From: Apostichopus japonicus | Taxonomy: Eukaryota > Echinodermata > Holothuroidea > Aspidochirotida > Stichopodidae | Length of the DNA stretch: 64,000 nt | NCBI RefSeq assembly: GCF_037975245.1 | Contig: NC_092572.1 | Span: forward strand, 31,469,989-31,533,988 | Direction of reading: 5' to 3' | Shown here: piece by piece, positions 1 to 11,316 of the stretch | How positions within the stretch are numbered: position 1 is the stretch's first letter | Layout of the letters: each line of letters opens with the position of its first letter | Translations under genes and position numbers: made by a program | Notes under the pieces: model-generated | Seen by the model: the letters and a program-made list of their open reading frames with translations, nothing else | The model's database searches: none | Told to the model about the DNA's origin: nothing

Positions 1-318
1 AAAGATACAAGAAAAAAAAACCCTGGCAGCTGACTCCTATTGTAAAGGATAATGACAAATGAAGTCTTAGGACAATTCATAGCAAACAGATTCAGCGTAA
101 GAACAATATATTTAAAATATGTTTCAATCTTAACAAATCTTCTTCAAAGGCGAACTGTTTGCTCTGAAGAATAATCTGTCAAGATCAAACATCAGGCCTA
201 GAATTACTTTTGCCATGTTGATATAAAAGGGTTTTTAGCATTGTTTATCTTATTAGTGGAATATTGACTGAAATAAAAAAGTATAATGCAAAAAGCACAG
301 GAATCATAAAGATACTAC
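1..318. other. Non-coding edge of window
   Basis: AT-rich sequence without a convincing exon, repeat or RNA gene. It lies downstream (minus-strand sense) of the KDZ-like relic; the remaining 3' exons of that locus would be here or beyond the window edge, but I do not see one. Confidence 0.4.
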
Positions 319-451
319 CCTCTTCTCCAAGCATCAAGCCCTGAATTATTGAGAGAAGTCATAAACTCACTCTTTGATGTTTTTTGCTTCTTTGCCAAGA
401 TTGTTTTTGCTTCCTCATGCCATGACTTAATGGTGTTCATTGTGACAGTAA
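319..451 (-). pseudogene. KDZ-like tail exon
   Basis: A 133-nt block with acceptor TTCCTATAG and donor GTAGTA. Taken with the leftover base of the previous exon it reads F-T-V-T-M-N-T-I-K-S-W-H-E-E and continues through a lysine-rich helix to N-N-S-G-L-D-A-W-R-R, open throughout, ending in phase 2. The tryptophan-containing helix fits the tail of the KDZ-like protein. Any continuation would be below position 318. Confidence 0.45.
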
Positions 452-683
452 CTATAGGAATAATATGAAAGCACAAACATATCATAATTTTACATCTACT
501 TGCCAATATATGGAGGATGCAAAAAGAGCTAGGATGAAAGAACTAAAACTGAAACACCTCTGCAAGAAAAGGCTATTGAAAATATTGGAAAAATAGTGGT
601 GCTGTTGACAATTTTCATCCTGCAATGAAACTGATATTGTTGTACGTCATGAACGAGTGTGTTTGATGCTAATTGTAACTTAC

Positions 684-741
684 ATTCTTGACAAATGCGA
701 CTTAATTCGCTTTCAGACTGTTTGGTGATATCTTTTGCCTT
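684..741 (-). pseudogene. KDZ-like C-terminal helical exon
   Basis: A 58-nt exon with a TGTGTGTCATTGCAG acceptor and a strong GTAAGT donor. It encodes KAKDITKQSESELSRICQE and ends in phase 1, which joins cleanly to the block at 319-451. KDZ proteins carry a charged, helical, low-complexity tail after the LLHY block and this fits; the sequence alone is too short to prove it. Confidence 0.5.
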
Positions 742-2013
742 CTGCAATGACACACAGAGGAAAGTACCTAAATTTGGAAAAGGAAAACAAAGAATATAGT
801 ATATATATCAATATTTTTTAGTGGAATCATTAGCAATTATAATGGCTCATAAGGTCAAGAACCAATAATATAGCAGTATATAGGCCTACCTCACTTGTAT
901 ATGCATACCTTAGAGTGAGAGTTGCAAAGGGGGAAGGGTGAGGGAAGTGTGGTGAGAAATCTTCCCAAGTTGTGTTTCTTAGATTTTGTGCACTTGAGAG
1001 GGGGGGGGGGGGGGGGTAAAAGCAGCTGAGTTATAACAATTAGTCATTTTAAGAGGGGAGGGTTGGAGGTGATGGTATGTGTGGGTGACTAACTACATTC
1101 CTTTTTCTTTTGATGGTCGATCCACAGGATTGTCCACACAACAGGGTTCTACACATGAGAACTTCTGTTACTTACCTTAAACCTTCCCTATACAGCTAAC
1201 CATGCATCACACGTATGCCAATTTTCTGTGATAGAAATGCTTCATTATGCAAATAAACCTAAATACCCTATTAACTGTCAATTAATGACATATATTTGGA
1301 AACAAGATACTCTATAGTTCACCATTTGTGACCAAAGTGGCACGTTCTGATATTGAGTATTGTGTGCATACTTAACTTAAAAAAGATGGAAGTTTGATTG
1401 TACCTGTTCACTTATCAGCTCTATCAGCTGAAACTTCTAGCTAATGCAGGAATAATTATAGCATGTGTGCAGTAATCAGGGTTGTGGTGATTTTGATTCT
1501 CCACAGAAAAAAAATCCTTAGTCTACTTGCTCCTGATTTTATTTATGAATTAACCTAATACAAGTATGGTGAATCTTAATGTAAACACTACCAAATTTCT
1601 GCTTACATATCCCAGCTCATATAGATGAGATGTCTGTATCCGTAATGTATGTAGGCCTACTACCACAAAAAGAATCATATCTCTACAATGTATTTGCGGT
1701 GCTGGCTTTTTTTAGTTATGTCACAAAACAAATTTTAATAAGTAACACATATCAAGACTTAGCCTACAAAACCAATTTCTCTGTAAGTGCTGCAAATCAC
1801 TCAAATTGCATAATCTTGGAAGTTCATCAATTGTGTATTACTGAAACTAATTGGTTGTGGCACACAGTATTACTTGGTAAAAATGGTCTGTCATATTGTT
1901 TGAGAAAGTTGTCTTACTGTACTGACTGAGATAGTTGATGCATATGCACATGGTAGTCATTAACTTAACATCAATAACTGATCATGTAAGGCGCATTCAT
2001 TAAAGTAACTCAC
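742..2013. other. Intron of KDZ-like relic
   Basis: No further exon recognised, although the phase mismatch between the flanking exons suggests one was here. It contains a run of 16 G at about 1001-1016. An open frame on the plus strand at 1630-1929 has no recognisable domain or splice context and I treat it as chance. Confidence 0.35.
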
Positions 2014-2197
2014 TAAGGTTTGCAAGTTTGCATGCAGAATAATGCAACAGTGCATCGCTTAGAAGATCGATCCTGTGTGATTGGGTCATCTCTTTGGTGA
2101 TATGAGAGAACTAAATTCTCAGAAATGACCATAATCTTTCCATACACTGCCCGCCCGTTCGGCCAAATGCTTTCTTCCATCTTGTGCTATACGACAT
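2014..2197 (-). pseudogene. KDZ-like catalytic-region exon, broken
   Basis: A 184-nt exon with acceptor GTGTAG and donor GTGAGT, in phase with the HAYGH exon. Codons 1-28 give a YSTRWKKAFGRTGGQ stretch followed by CMERLWSFLR. Codon 29 is TAG (2111-2113). After the stop the same frame continues with FSHIT and KEMTQSHRIDLLSDALLHY. In active family members the motif before ERLW is normally TDGE; here D and E read G and Q, so both acidic residues are lost. The stop plus the lost acids indicate a non-functional transposase. Confidence 0.6.
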
Positions 2198-3203
2198 CTA
2201 CACCACCAAAAACAAAAACAGAGAATGCTGATAATTATTAATTTAAAGCAAAATTCACAAATCTCTATTAGTAAAGTCAAGGTCTGGTGTTTGGCCCTTA
2301 ATGAATAAGTCATTACTCGCCGCATGATCTGATGTGCTTGAGCTACCAACCAATGAACATATTGCTTTAAAGCCAACACACATGTTCTCTGTACAAAAAG
2401 CATCTAAGCAGAATGTAAGCAGAGCAGACTGTACCTGTCTAGCCTGTAAGGTCACTTACGAATGATGTTATGTAACCACAGATTTTTTCAAAATATAACA
2501 TGCACTGACAAGGTGAAATGGGAGCACTTAAGTTAATAGATCAACTAAATGAATTAAGACCAAAAATTAATTTGCAAATCTCTGCAAATGACACAGGTTA
2601 AACCAGCCCTCCCCTCACCGTGCCCCAACTCCCAGCGGACTAACATATAATACAATACATGTGCTCCATATATACATCTAGTACACTAGCTGTTTCCTTA
2701 TCAACATTCTGTGATTTGGTTCCACCAAAAACAATATAATACTGGTATTGTACTTACTTTAGGTTCGTAGTTACATGCACAATTTAAAAACTGTAACGGT
2801 CTCCAATTAACTCAAGGCACACACACTCACCTGCACACATGTTTGTATTACATCCAGACCGAGGACCCCATTGTATTTTCCATTGTTCAAATCCACGTAC
2901 CCTAACCCTAACAATACCCCATACAATAGAATTTTTCCGAGGACGTGGTGATTCTTTAGAAGTCACAACCTAGGACCTGAAATTCTTTTGTTCAAGTCCT
3001 TGGTCAGATAGAAAAACAAACGCACCCTCGCACACACACACCCAATAAAATAGTATTTGTACATACATACTCATACAACTACCTCAATCATAAAACTAGG
3101 TGGCATATGACACTTGCAAGCCTGTTCTAATAAATGAATAGTAAACCAAAAATTCTGTACGCGAGGAAAGCAGACAACTTGCCAGAAGCATGCATGTGAT
3201 TAC
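2198..3203. other. Intron of KDZ-like relic
   Basis: Mostly featureless AT-rich sequence. A minus-strand open block at about 2258-2443 follows a CTTACAG acceptor-like site and runs about 60 codons, but it is not required to join the two KDZ exons, which are already in phase. I saw no transposon ends. Confidence 0.3.
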
Positions 3204-3257
3204 CTGGCAATGAAGTTTATGTCCATATGCATGAAATACAGGCAGTGCCATATTCCT
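3204..3257 (-). pseudogene. KDZ-like exon with HAYGH motif
   Basis: A 54-nt exon in phase 0 at both ends, with a pyrimidine-rich acceptor ending CCACAG and donor GTAATC. It encodes RNMALPVFHAYGHKLHCQ. The FHAYGH...CQ signature is the conserved block that precedes the TDGE/ERLW block in KDZ transposases. Upstream exons that should supply the earlier catalytic aspartate region were not recognised; an AGGTCA-rich repeat (about 3840-4984) interrupts the upstream region. Confidence 0.6.
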
Positions 3258-3839
3258 CTGTGGATAAAGAACAATTGTTAATGATTTATTTAATTCAAAA
3301 TATAAATTTGTTGTTTGCATTATACTCAATTGGCACTTTCATGGACATTAATTAGACAGTTTTGTGGTCATGTATCATGTACTACAGTAACAAGAACACC
3401 AACAGTGCATAATATCTTACTATGAGGTGATAAGTATTTAGGGAAGATGGATTTTGTAAGGCTATGGTAGAAAGGGGGCTGTAGTTTTCATGCAATGACC
3501 AATAAACACACTAATCACTTACTGTTACCAAGTTGCCAAAAAGGAGATAGTTGTAGTAAAAGCATTTAATATCTTAGATTGGTAAAAGGTACTTAACTAC
3601 TATTTCATAACATTTTTTCCATTTTGGTACAAAACTTAACTTTTTGTTCTGTAACATTTACACTGTAATATCCTTGCTAATCTGTATAAGAAATGGGTAT
3701 CACATTACTGAAAAGGAAAGGACCACATATAAGGTCAACACAATGTACCTGTATACAGTGGTTTTGTGCTGTGGATCAGCAATGAGGTCCCACTTACCAT
3801 TGAAAGGCATAGCCTATGATAACTGTAACCAACTGTTGT

Positions 3840-4984
3840 CATTGTCCACATTACCTGACCTTTGGTGACGTTGGTTCACATGACCGTTAAGTTTGAAAAT
3901 ATTCCCCTATACCATTTGCAACTTGTCCAAAATATCAACCTTGGCACTGTGAGTTATTGCATTAAATGTGTGAAATTAACTTTGACCTTGTATAACTTTG
4001 CACACGAAGGTCAAACGGGGGTCAACCCATTGATATTTATGATCAGAAGGTACCTTTAACATCTGAAAATAGCATCAAAACTGTAAAAATCCACAAAACA
4101 CGAAAAGGTCACCAAAGGTCAAATTGAGGTCAAGGATCACCCAGATGCGGGTCGACAATTGGATTACATTGAAGCAACTCCCAACCCTAACGGACAATTT
4201 GTTCTCAAGTTATCGTAAAAATACTAGTTTTTTTATCATTAATTGACCTTTGGTGACCTTGTATCACATGACCGTTAAGTTTGAAAATATTCCCCTATAC
4301 CATTTGCAATTACTCCAAAAATATCAACCTTGTAACACCTTGGAACTAGGAGTTATTGCATTAAATGTCTGAAAATTAACTTTGACCTCATATAACTTCG
4401 CACACGAAGGTCACACGGGGTTAACCCTATGACATTTATGATCAGAAGGTACCTTTAACATCTGAAAATAGTATCAAAACTGTAAAAATCCCCCAAAACA
4501 CATAAAGGTCACCAGAGGTCAAATTGAGGTCAAGGGTCACCCAGATGCGGGTCGACAATTGGATAACATTGAAGCAACTCCCAACCCTAACAGACATTTC
4601 GTTCTCAAGTAAACGCAAAAATACTAGTTTTTTATCATTAATTGACCTTTGGTGACCCGGATCACACCACTAAATTTGAAAATGTTCCTCTAACCAGTTT
4701 ACAACTTTTCCCAAAATATCAACCTTGTCGCACATTGGCACTGGGAGTTATTGCAGTTTTAATATTTTCCGTTTTTAGACCATAATTGACCTTTGTGGGC
4801 ACAAAAAACAATAGGGCACACCTTCTCCATATGGCGGATCTATAGTCCAAGTTTGGCCTCAATCCAATATTCCCTTATTGAGATAGAGCGTACCCAAGCA
4901 AGTGTCACAGACACACACACACACACACACACCCACGCCAACCCTGACTACATAGGTTCCTTTTGCTAAAGCAAGGAACCAAAA
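3840..4984 (-). repeat. AGGTCA-rich dispersed repeat, copy 1
   Basis: Inverted relative to the copy at 52852-54590. Shared blocks include the GGTTCCTT...AAGGAACC palindrome at the outer end (about 4958-4983), a CA/GT microsatellite, a GCAAGTGTCACAGAC box and several degenerate ~350-bp internal repeats with lines such as AACTCCCAACCCTAAC and TTGATATTTTGG-like words. AGGTCA half-sites recur, for example at 4106, 4116 and 4127. No coding frame is conserved between the copies, so this looks like a non-autonomous element of unknown class. Confidence 0.7.
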
Positions 4985-5082
4985 ATGCAACATGACATTA
5001 TCAGTTGAATGGCACATAGTAGCATATCACAGCATGGTATTATACAGTGTATATGTATTCCACTATGATGTATATTTCTTAC

Positions 5083-5185
5083 CATGTTTGTCAAATAACC
5101 TCATTGACTCCAAATATTTCTTGTTACAACTGTGTTGTGAGGCAATGAGCTCTCTGCAGAAATTGAAAGTTGAGCGGTATCCATT
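5083..5185 (-). other. Candidate minus-strand exon, unknown product
   Basis: A 103-nt open block with a good acceptor (pyrimidine-rich, ending TTGCTCACAG) and a GTAAGA donor. It starts with NGYRSTFNFCRELIASQ and ends L-F-D-K-H plus one base, phase 0 in and phase 1 out. It could be an upstream exon of the KDZ-like relic, but it has no KDZ motif I can name. A further open block just upstream (about 5285-5345, minus strand) lacks a good donor. Confidence 0.35.
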
Positions 5186-8100
5186 CTGTGAGCAAATACA
5201 CATAAAAAGCAGATAGATAGCTATGTAGACAACATTATGCTCATCACTTAAAAGGTCAAAAAAAGTTTTGTCAAATAAAAGCAACTTTCATTTCTTGAAG
5301 ATGTTTATAATACTGTGCAGCAGGGTCCTCTTTAATCTCTCCAGAAGGTAGAAAATGTGTGTATTACAAGGGATGTGTAGAAAGTTTATGAAAGCTTCAT
5401 ATGTACAAGATTCCTTGTACTGTGTTTTGATGGTTTGATGGTTTTTTGAAGGGGGGGGGGGTTGCCTCGCACAGACTGTTGCTTTAAATAACATGTCTTT
5501 TTAATATCTTGGATCTTAGAGTATTGTCTCTTTCTGCCATGCCCATTGTACTTTTTTATCTGAATATAGGGCACCAGATTTGTAGGCCCCAAGCAGACAG
5601 TTTGTATATTCTCCCGCCATCTGGACGCCTAGTGTAATATGCAAATTATGAATGGTACTGCGCAGCGTGGTTAAATCTTAACCTATTGCGACACAAATTT
5701 TGGGCAGCTGTTGTTTGAAGTAACTTTTGTATCAAATGTAAGGTACTGTATCATGTATGTGACATAAGAGAAAGAAAATGAAATCGGAGGCTGCAAAACA
5801 ATTTCAACTTGATTTTTACAACCCAACGCACAACACGTGCGTGCGTAATTTGTTTTCTTAACATGACTTTTAATGAGTAAGTAGGAAAGGTCGGTAAGTT
5901 TGCTAATTTAGGCGAGTTTTTGTTTAAAATCTTGTGATTGATAGACAAATATATTGTTTTTTTTTTCTTCAAAAGTTAGGACGTTGCCGAAGGCCGAGTT
6001 ATATAAATTCAGTGATCTGAACTTCTGAAGACCACGAATACTGATCATGTGTGTTAGGCAATTATTATTACACGAAAGGTTCGCAATATTATTGGGCCTA
6101 ATTAGTAATTAACATACATTGATCGTTGTCTTGCTGCCTGAATTGCTACCTGCTGGAAAAGAAAACCTTAATTATTGTACCCATAACGTCCTATTTTCAT
6201 TAAAAGTCCAGTAACTGTGCGTCGAAAAAGCCGCGATCGGGAAACGGCGTTTAAACGTTAACCGACCGGCAGGCGATACGGTGAAACGGTTAGCGAAATA
6301 TCTGTTAGGTCACACACACCCTTATTTAAACACACACAACAAAACGCACTTATTCAATGAAAATATACTGAAAACCATATCGCAAAAACACAAAATCGCT
6401 TATAACTCGAAAACGGAAGGAGATATCAACTTTTGTCGGCTGTATAAGGATTTCCTAAACCGAATTTTGATGCGCTCTATCCACCTGTGTCATTTATGAG
6501 CTTCTCCGACGTAAGCTGCAGTACGTAATTTCTCTATACCAGTTCCGCGAAATTTATTTACGCAGTAAACATCGTTCATTATGTTTTCCTTTCACAACGA
6601 ATATTCAAAGTTGTGCTCCACATGCTTCACAGATATTGTTTTATGTCGTTCATTTTCAATTCTACTTTAAAATTACATTTTCGAACGATGCATTGCATGC
6701 CTTATCAAGCATTCCTGATTAGTAAAACTAAGGAAGGATATTCAAATTTATATTATTTTCATTTGATATGATTTTATGAGTTGTTCCACTTGAAAAACGA
6801 TGATAAAACCGAAAAACAAAACATTTACTTCTCATGTGACGCATACCGGGAGACTCATAAAAACTCCCCCTACTCATTAAAATAAATATACATGCCGTCA
6901 GGCCAGTTGAAAGCCGTCAGGCCAGTTGAAAGCCCTCCCCAGTAATGTTTGATCAGCTCTTCCCAATATACAATACTCAAATAAGCAATGAAAATATATT
7001 CATTTTCCACAGAAATCTACCCAACGTGGGCCCCAAGTCACTGCTTTATTTTCTTAGTAGTCATGGAAACAATTGTTTGCAACTCTCTTGCTGGCCAGGT
7101 GTTTTCAAGTTTTATTAATAGCACGACTTCTGATTGGTTCATTCAAGATAAACTTTTTATCCCTGCTGGATTGTTCTACTTATATGAATGAATATTTGGT
7201 TTTCAATTAACTAAGTAACAGATAACATCCATTCCATTACGAACAGTAGGGGTAAAATAATGTTTGCTTCTAGAGGCAGCCAGCCATGAAGGTTCTGCAG
7301 TGCTAAACCCCCACGAAGATAAATACTATGCTAATTAACATAAGGTAGGCGTGAATTTGACAAAGCCAAGTTTATGATTGGACTAAGCCTTTCAAAAAAG
7401 TTTGGTGGTGGGGATATCCAGGGTAGGGAATGCACATGTAAGCAGCATACTATAGGTAGCCCAGACCCAGGCTGCGACCTTAATTACCAGGGCAGTCCAT
7501 CTGCTTTCGCGGGCAACTTACAGTAACGGGTTAGGGGGAAAATAACATTTTTTTTTTTTTTTTTTTTGCGTGCATTGAAGTCGGGGAGATTTTTTGGACG
7601 GAATGCGCTCTCAGAAAAGTTTGAAAGTGAGTGCGGTTCTGTAGTAACGGTACTGTAGTACGTCAAGTAACACAGGAATTTATTGGGAATAAAGATCTCT
7701 TTGATATCCAGCTACGACTGTTTCATTGTTGATATTTTTTTTCTTGTTTTTCTGACACTGCGTTCCTTGGTGAGTTAACTTAAACTGATCCTAGTTTAAT
7801 ACTAGCCTACAACTTAAGAGTCATAGAATGTGCTTGTTACGATCGACCAAGACTAGTTTTTATTATCCTAGCCAAATCATTTTTCAAACACCTAGTACAG
7901 AACTTACTCCGTCTTATATACAATCAAACTTTTGCAACGTTTGTAATATTCCTCGGCGACTTCTAGTAGAGTCTGAAAACGGCTGTAGTTACACTAAGTA
8001 TTCAATGCAAGTCACAACCTTGATATGTCTAGATTTGCCTTTGCGGTTTTTGATCGCGATAACTTTCGTGGAAATTTCGTTGAAACTTCGTTGACAACCG

Positions 8101-8225
8101 TGCCCGCAGTAGTCTAAATCTTGTCAACGAAATTAACCGATTTTCAACTTTTTTTATCGATTTTTAACTTTTGTTATCGATCGTTGATTTTTTTTCAACG
8201 GGAGTTAAGCGAAATCAGTACTGTA
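5186..8225. other. Intergenic, no recognised gene
   Basis: Nothing with domain-level support on either strand. Small features: a G-run at about 5451-5461, a T-run at about 7551-7567, and a perfect 19-bp tandem duplication (GCCGTCAGGCCAGTTGAAA) at 6894-6931. Confidence 0.4.
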
Positions 8226-8800
8226 TATCTGGCCATATCAAGAATTGGGCAGATATAACTTGATATGATAAAGGCCATATCTGCCTCAGATAAAACTTTA
8301 TATGGGTCACTTTTTATCTGGACCAGATATGGTCCATATATGGCAAATCCATATCTGGCCCATATATAGCAAATCCATATCTGGCCCATATATGGCAAAT
8401 CCATATCTGGCCCATATATGGCAAATCCATATCTGGCCCATATATAGCAGATCCATAGATGGCTTATATGACAAATCCATATCTGGCCCATATATGGCAA
8501 TTTGTATCTGGCCCATATCTGTGCCATATATGGAACTTATATCTGGCCATATCAAGAATTGGGCAGATATAACTTGATATAAGATAAAGGCCATATCTGC
8601 CTCAGATAAAACTTTATATGGGTCACTTTTTATCTGGACCAGATATGGTCCATATATGGCAAATCCATATCTGGCCCATATATGGCAAATCCATATCTAG
8701 CCTATATATGGCAAATCCATATCTGGCCCATATATAGCAGATCCATATCTGGCTCATATATGCCACATCCATATATATTGCCCTTGGCAAATCCATTACT
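8226..8800. repeat. Nested minisatellite built on ATATCTGGCC
   Basis: Two levels are visible. A ~314-bp unit starting TATCTGGCCATATCAAG occurs at about 8226 and again at about 8540. Inside each, a 26-bp unit (CATATATGGCAAATCCATAT plus CTGGCC) repeats several times. The words are self-complementary (GCCATATATGGC). Because 26 is not a multiple of three, every frame cycles through the same 26-residue peptide, which explains the open frames found on both strands; these are not genes. Confidence 0.85.
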
Positions 8801-10754
8801 GTCCCATATTATGATAAATCCAGATTGAACTAGTTAACAAAAATGGCTTCATCTGTGCCAGAACTTCATCTGGCGATTGTAAAGAAATTTAATTTGAAAC
8901 TAAATAAGGGCAATATATGGCGCATATAAAGCAACTTTTTATTTACTGCTTAATTATCTGGCCATTAATTACATTTCCTGTTTGATCCATCAGCAGGTAT
9001 TTTTCTTTTTCTTGTTTCACTTTACCCACAGTATGTCCAAGCCTTTACAAATAATAAACTAATATTAAAAAAGGGTCGTCAGAACAAAAATACATGGTTA
9101 AGAGAATAAAATATCCTGGCGTGATAAAATGCTCCACGAATAAATTGGCACTTGAAAGCTTGCTTCATGACAAAATGCCCATCACTCTGCCGTCTCTAGG
9201 ATGTCTTCAGTCTCTGCAAGGTCTGCGAGTCCTTTTCATCGACACAATTTTCAAAACAATGACGAAGACATAAAGTCGGGATTACTTTATTCCCAACACA
9301 TTCCAAACCCAATTGTGTACATAACTTTTTTTGTAACATATAGTTTTATTTATGACTCACAATGCTTCCAACCAGAAAGAGATTTCAAAATCATTTCAAA
9401 TTGTGTCTGAAAAACCAATCTCCAGACATTTAGACCAAAAAAAAGCAGGGCTTAATTGGAGGTAAAGATCAACTTATCTTGGACTTAAGAATCTGCAGTT
9501 TTGGCCTCAAACATATCGCTCAAAAAGCTCCTTTCTGTTACCTAATCCGAATGCTATGGTCATAAAATGACCGCTGTTCAATAAAATACTTGAAGGTTGA
9601 GTTCTTTATTCTTCTGTGGTCCTGTAGAGGTTGATACTAAATTGCAGTGTGCTATTCCCGTATTTGATATACTTGCTTTAGTAAATAAGTTCCAGGAGGG
9701 CGATATATTTTCCATTCAGTATTGAACAGTCCCAATTATGTTGTTTCAATCCGTTCCAAAAATATTCTTCCTTACTTCTGACTGTTCAGTTCACTGTAGA
9801 ATCCTTTGCCAATGTCCTAACTCAATAGGTTATTTTTTTACGAATCTCCATCACCCTTCCAATTCTTTCTATTAAGTTTCCTTCTGTTCTCTACCCCTAC
9901 CATGTGTAAACTGTTTTCCTATCTCACTCGATCCCAGAGTATCTATACACATATGGGTCAATCCATGCCAAATCAACAGATTTTTGGGTCGATTCCACGT
10001 CGACCCTCTCAGAATCGCCTGAAATTGATATGGTGTCTTGCCATATGTCTCAAAGGATGAAATTGGGCAAACAATTTTTTTTTTAAATTTTCGTTGCTAG
10101 GATACGGCCCCGCCTAGCAACCAAATCCAGATTGCATTTTAAGAGCACTTAATTTGTGTCAAGTTTGGAGGCATTTTTTGCATAAATGTAAAGTATTTTA
10201 TGTCTGATATTGCAGATATTGTGGAAGACATGTGGCCAATCTTCGAATTTAGCTGATTTTGAGGAAAATTTACGGTCTCAATTTTTCGTAACAAGTAATT
10301 AAAATGGCAGAAAATGAGATAGGGGTCTTTTCTGGCCCTACTTTGAGTGTGCTCTATATTCACAAGCAGAGGCATGTTTGAGTTTTAATTTCCATAGGAT
10401 CCTTGTCCAGTGGTAGTTGTACGGGAAAAGTGCAAAAAAAAAGTCAAGCGGGTCGTACGTTTTACGAACAGCGCCCTCAAACTTAAGAAATCTCACTTCT
10501 GGCCCTAATTGGGGGTCCATTTTGGGCCTGTGGGTATTTTTTTATTTTTTTTTAAATAGCATTTTTCAGGAGCGTATTGACCCTATTTTTAAAAACTCAA
10601 GTCAAAAGTTGTGTATGCACTATGCAATATATATGTGTGTACATGTTCAGTACAGTATTATTTTCACCAAGCACTTTTAAATAAACACTGTCCAAAATCA
10701 TGTACAGTATACACACTGCACATTTATGTACTGGTTAAACATTCCTTATAAATT
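8801..10754. other. Intergenic, no recognised gene
   Basis: The first ~130 bp contain decayed copies of the ATATGGC words of the preceding minisatellite. The rest shows no domain, RNA gene or paired transposon end that I can recognise. Confidence 0.35.
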
Positions 10755-11144
10755 TGCTGGACTTTTGATAGTTTGATGAGTTCAAGACATGTTATTTCAT
10801 AAGTAAAATATAATTTGATGTTTGAATGTGAGGAATATGACTGATTTTCCCCCCTCCAAACAAACAAATGTATTCTGTAATACAATGGTAGCCACGCGTA
10901 ACGGTAAGTCTATATATACCAATTGCGCTACATACACAATACATAGTACATACAGTGTGCAACTTATGCGGCTTACCGTATCAGAATTTCAGAATTTCAT
11001 CGTCAGAATCTTCTTCTCCAACGTCTGGATGGTCAAATTGCCCATAAAAAGAAGGTCTAACGCCTCTTAGAAGTATTTAGCCATGATAATATGTGCTAAA
11101 TAGTTACCGTTTCAATTACGTGAGTGATTGCATTGACCCTAACG
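10755..11144 (+). repeat. Left part of 0.94-kb repeat R, copy A (interrupted)
   Basis: Closely matches 33674-34061, from TGCTGGACTTTTGATAG to GCATTGACCCT. In copy A the match stops exactly where the giant inverted-repeat unit starts and resumes at its other end (30911-31473). Copy B therefore serves as an empty-site control. No coding content was recognised. Confidence 0.85.
11136..11144. repeat. Target-site duplication, left
   Basis: ACCCTAACG, repeated exactly at 30911-30919. The unoccupied copy of repeat R has a single ACCCTCACG at 34053-34061. A 9-bp duplication is typical of Mutator-like elements and compatible with some other DDE elements; 8 bp would also be possible if the first A is chance. 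Confidence 0.85.
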
Positions 11145-11192
11145 GCCTCATTGAAGGTAGCAGCCACTAAGAGCAGACACTAACAGCAGCCA
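11145..11192 (+). repeat. Left terminal inverted repeat of giant unit
   Basis: Starts GCCTCATTGAAGGTAGC and continues with three 13-bp direct repeats of the type AGCAGCCACTAAG. It pairs with 30863-30910 over 48 bp with about six mismatches. Confidence 0.85.
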
Positions 11193-11261
11193 CTAAGAAA
11201 AAAAGGACAGTAAGACATGACACACAGTACTACAACTGCGGTCGTGTGTGTTTGTTATAAC

Positions 11262-11316
11262 CAGTGTTACCAGCAACAGTTGACGAAAAAACGCTAGATT
11301 GGCGAAAATAAAACCC
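11262..11316 (+). mobile_element. 5' fragment of a hAT MITE
   Basis: Begins CAGTGTTACCAGCAACAG and matches the first ~55 bp of the complete element at 35346-35789, then switches abruptly into the satellite at AAACGCGCTG. The satellite therefore starts exactly at a MITE truncation point. Confidence 0.75.

Larger units (their letters stand above)
319..3257 (-). pseudogene. KDZ transposase-like gene relic, spliced
   Basis: Four minus-strand blocks bounded by splice-like AG/GT sites (3204-3257, 2014-2197, 684-741, 319-451) read as consecutive pieces of the C-terminal half of a Kyakuja-Dileera-Zisupton (KDZ) transposase. The order of motifs is as in the family: MALPVFHAYGHKLHCQ, then a PR-like YSTRWKKAFG stretch, then the position of the TDGE motif, then ERLWSFLR, then KEMTQSHRIDLLSDALLHY, then a charged helical tail. 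KDZ proteins catalyse DNA transposition and are often carried as multi-exon genes in animals. This copy is probably dead: the TDGE position reads T-G-G-Q and an in-frame TAG follows the ERLW block. The exon at 2014-2197 ends in phase 1 while the block at 684-741 needs phase 0, so an exon between them is missing or unrecognised. No inverted repeats were seen around it. Family identity rests on motif memory. Confidence 0.6.

Noticed and set aside
2258-2443. Extra minus-strand exon of the KDZ-like relic
   Set aside because: The flanking exons already join in phase, the acceptor tract is weak and the block has no family motif.
8195-8594. Overlapping proteins rich in Y-M-G-Q-I-W-I-C repeats on both strands
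   Set aside because: A by-product of the 26-bp self-complementary repeat, which is open in all frames.
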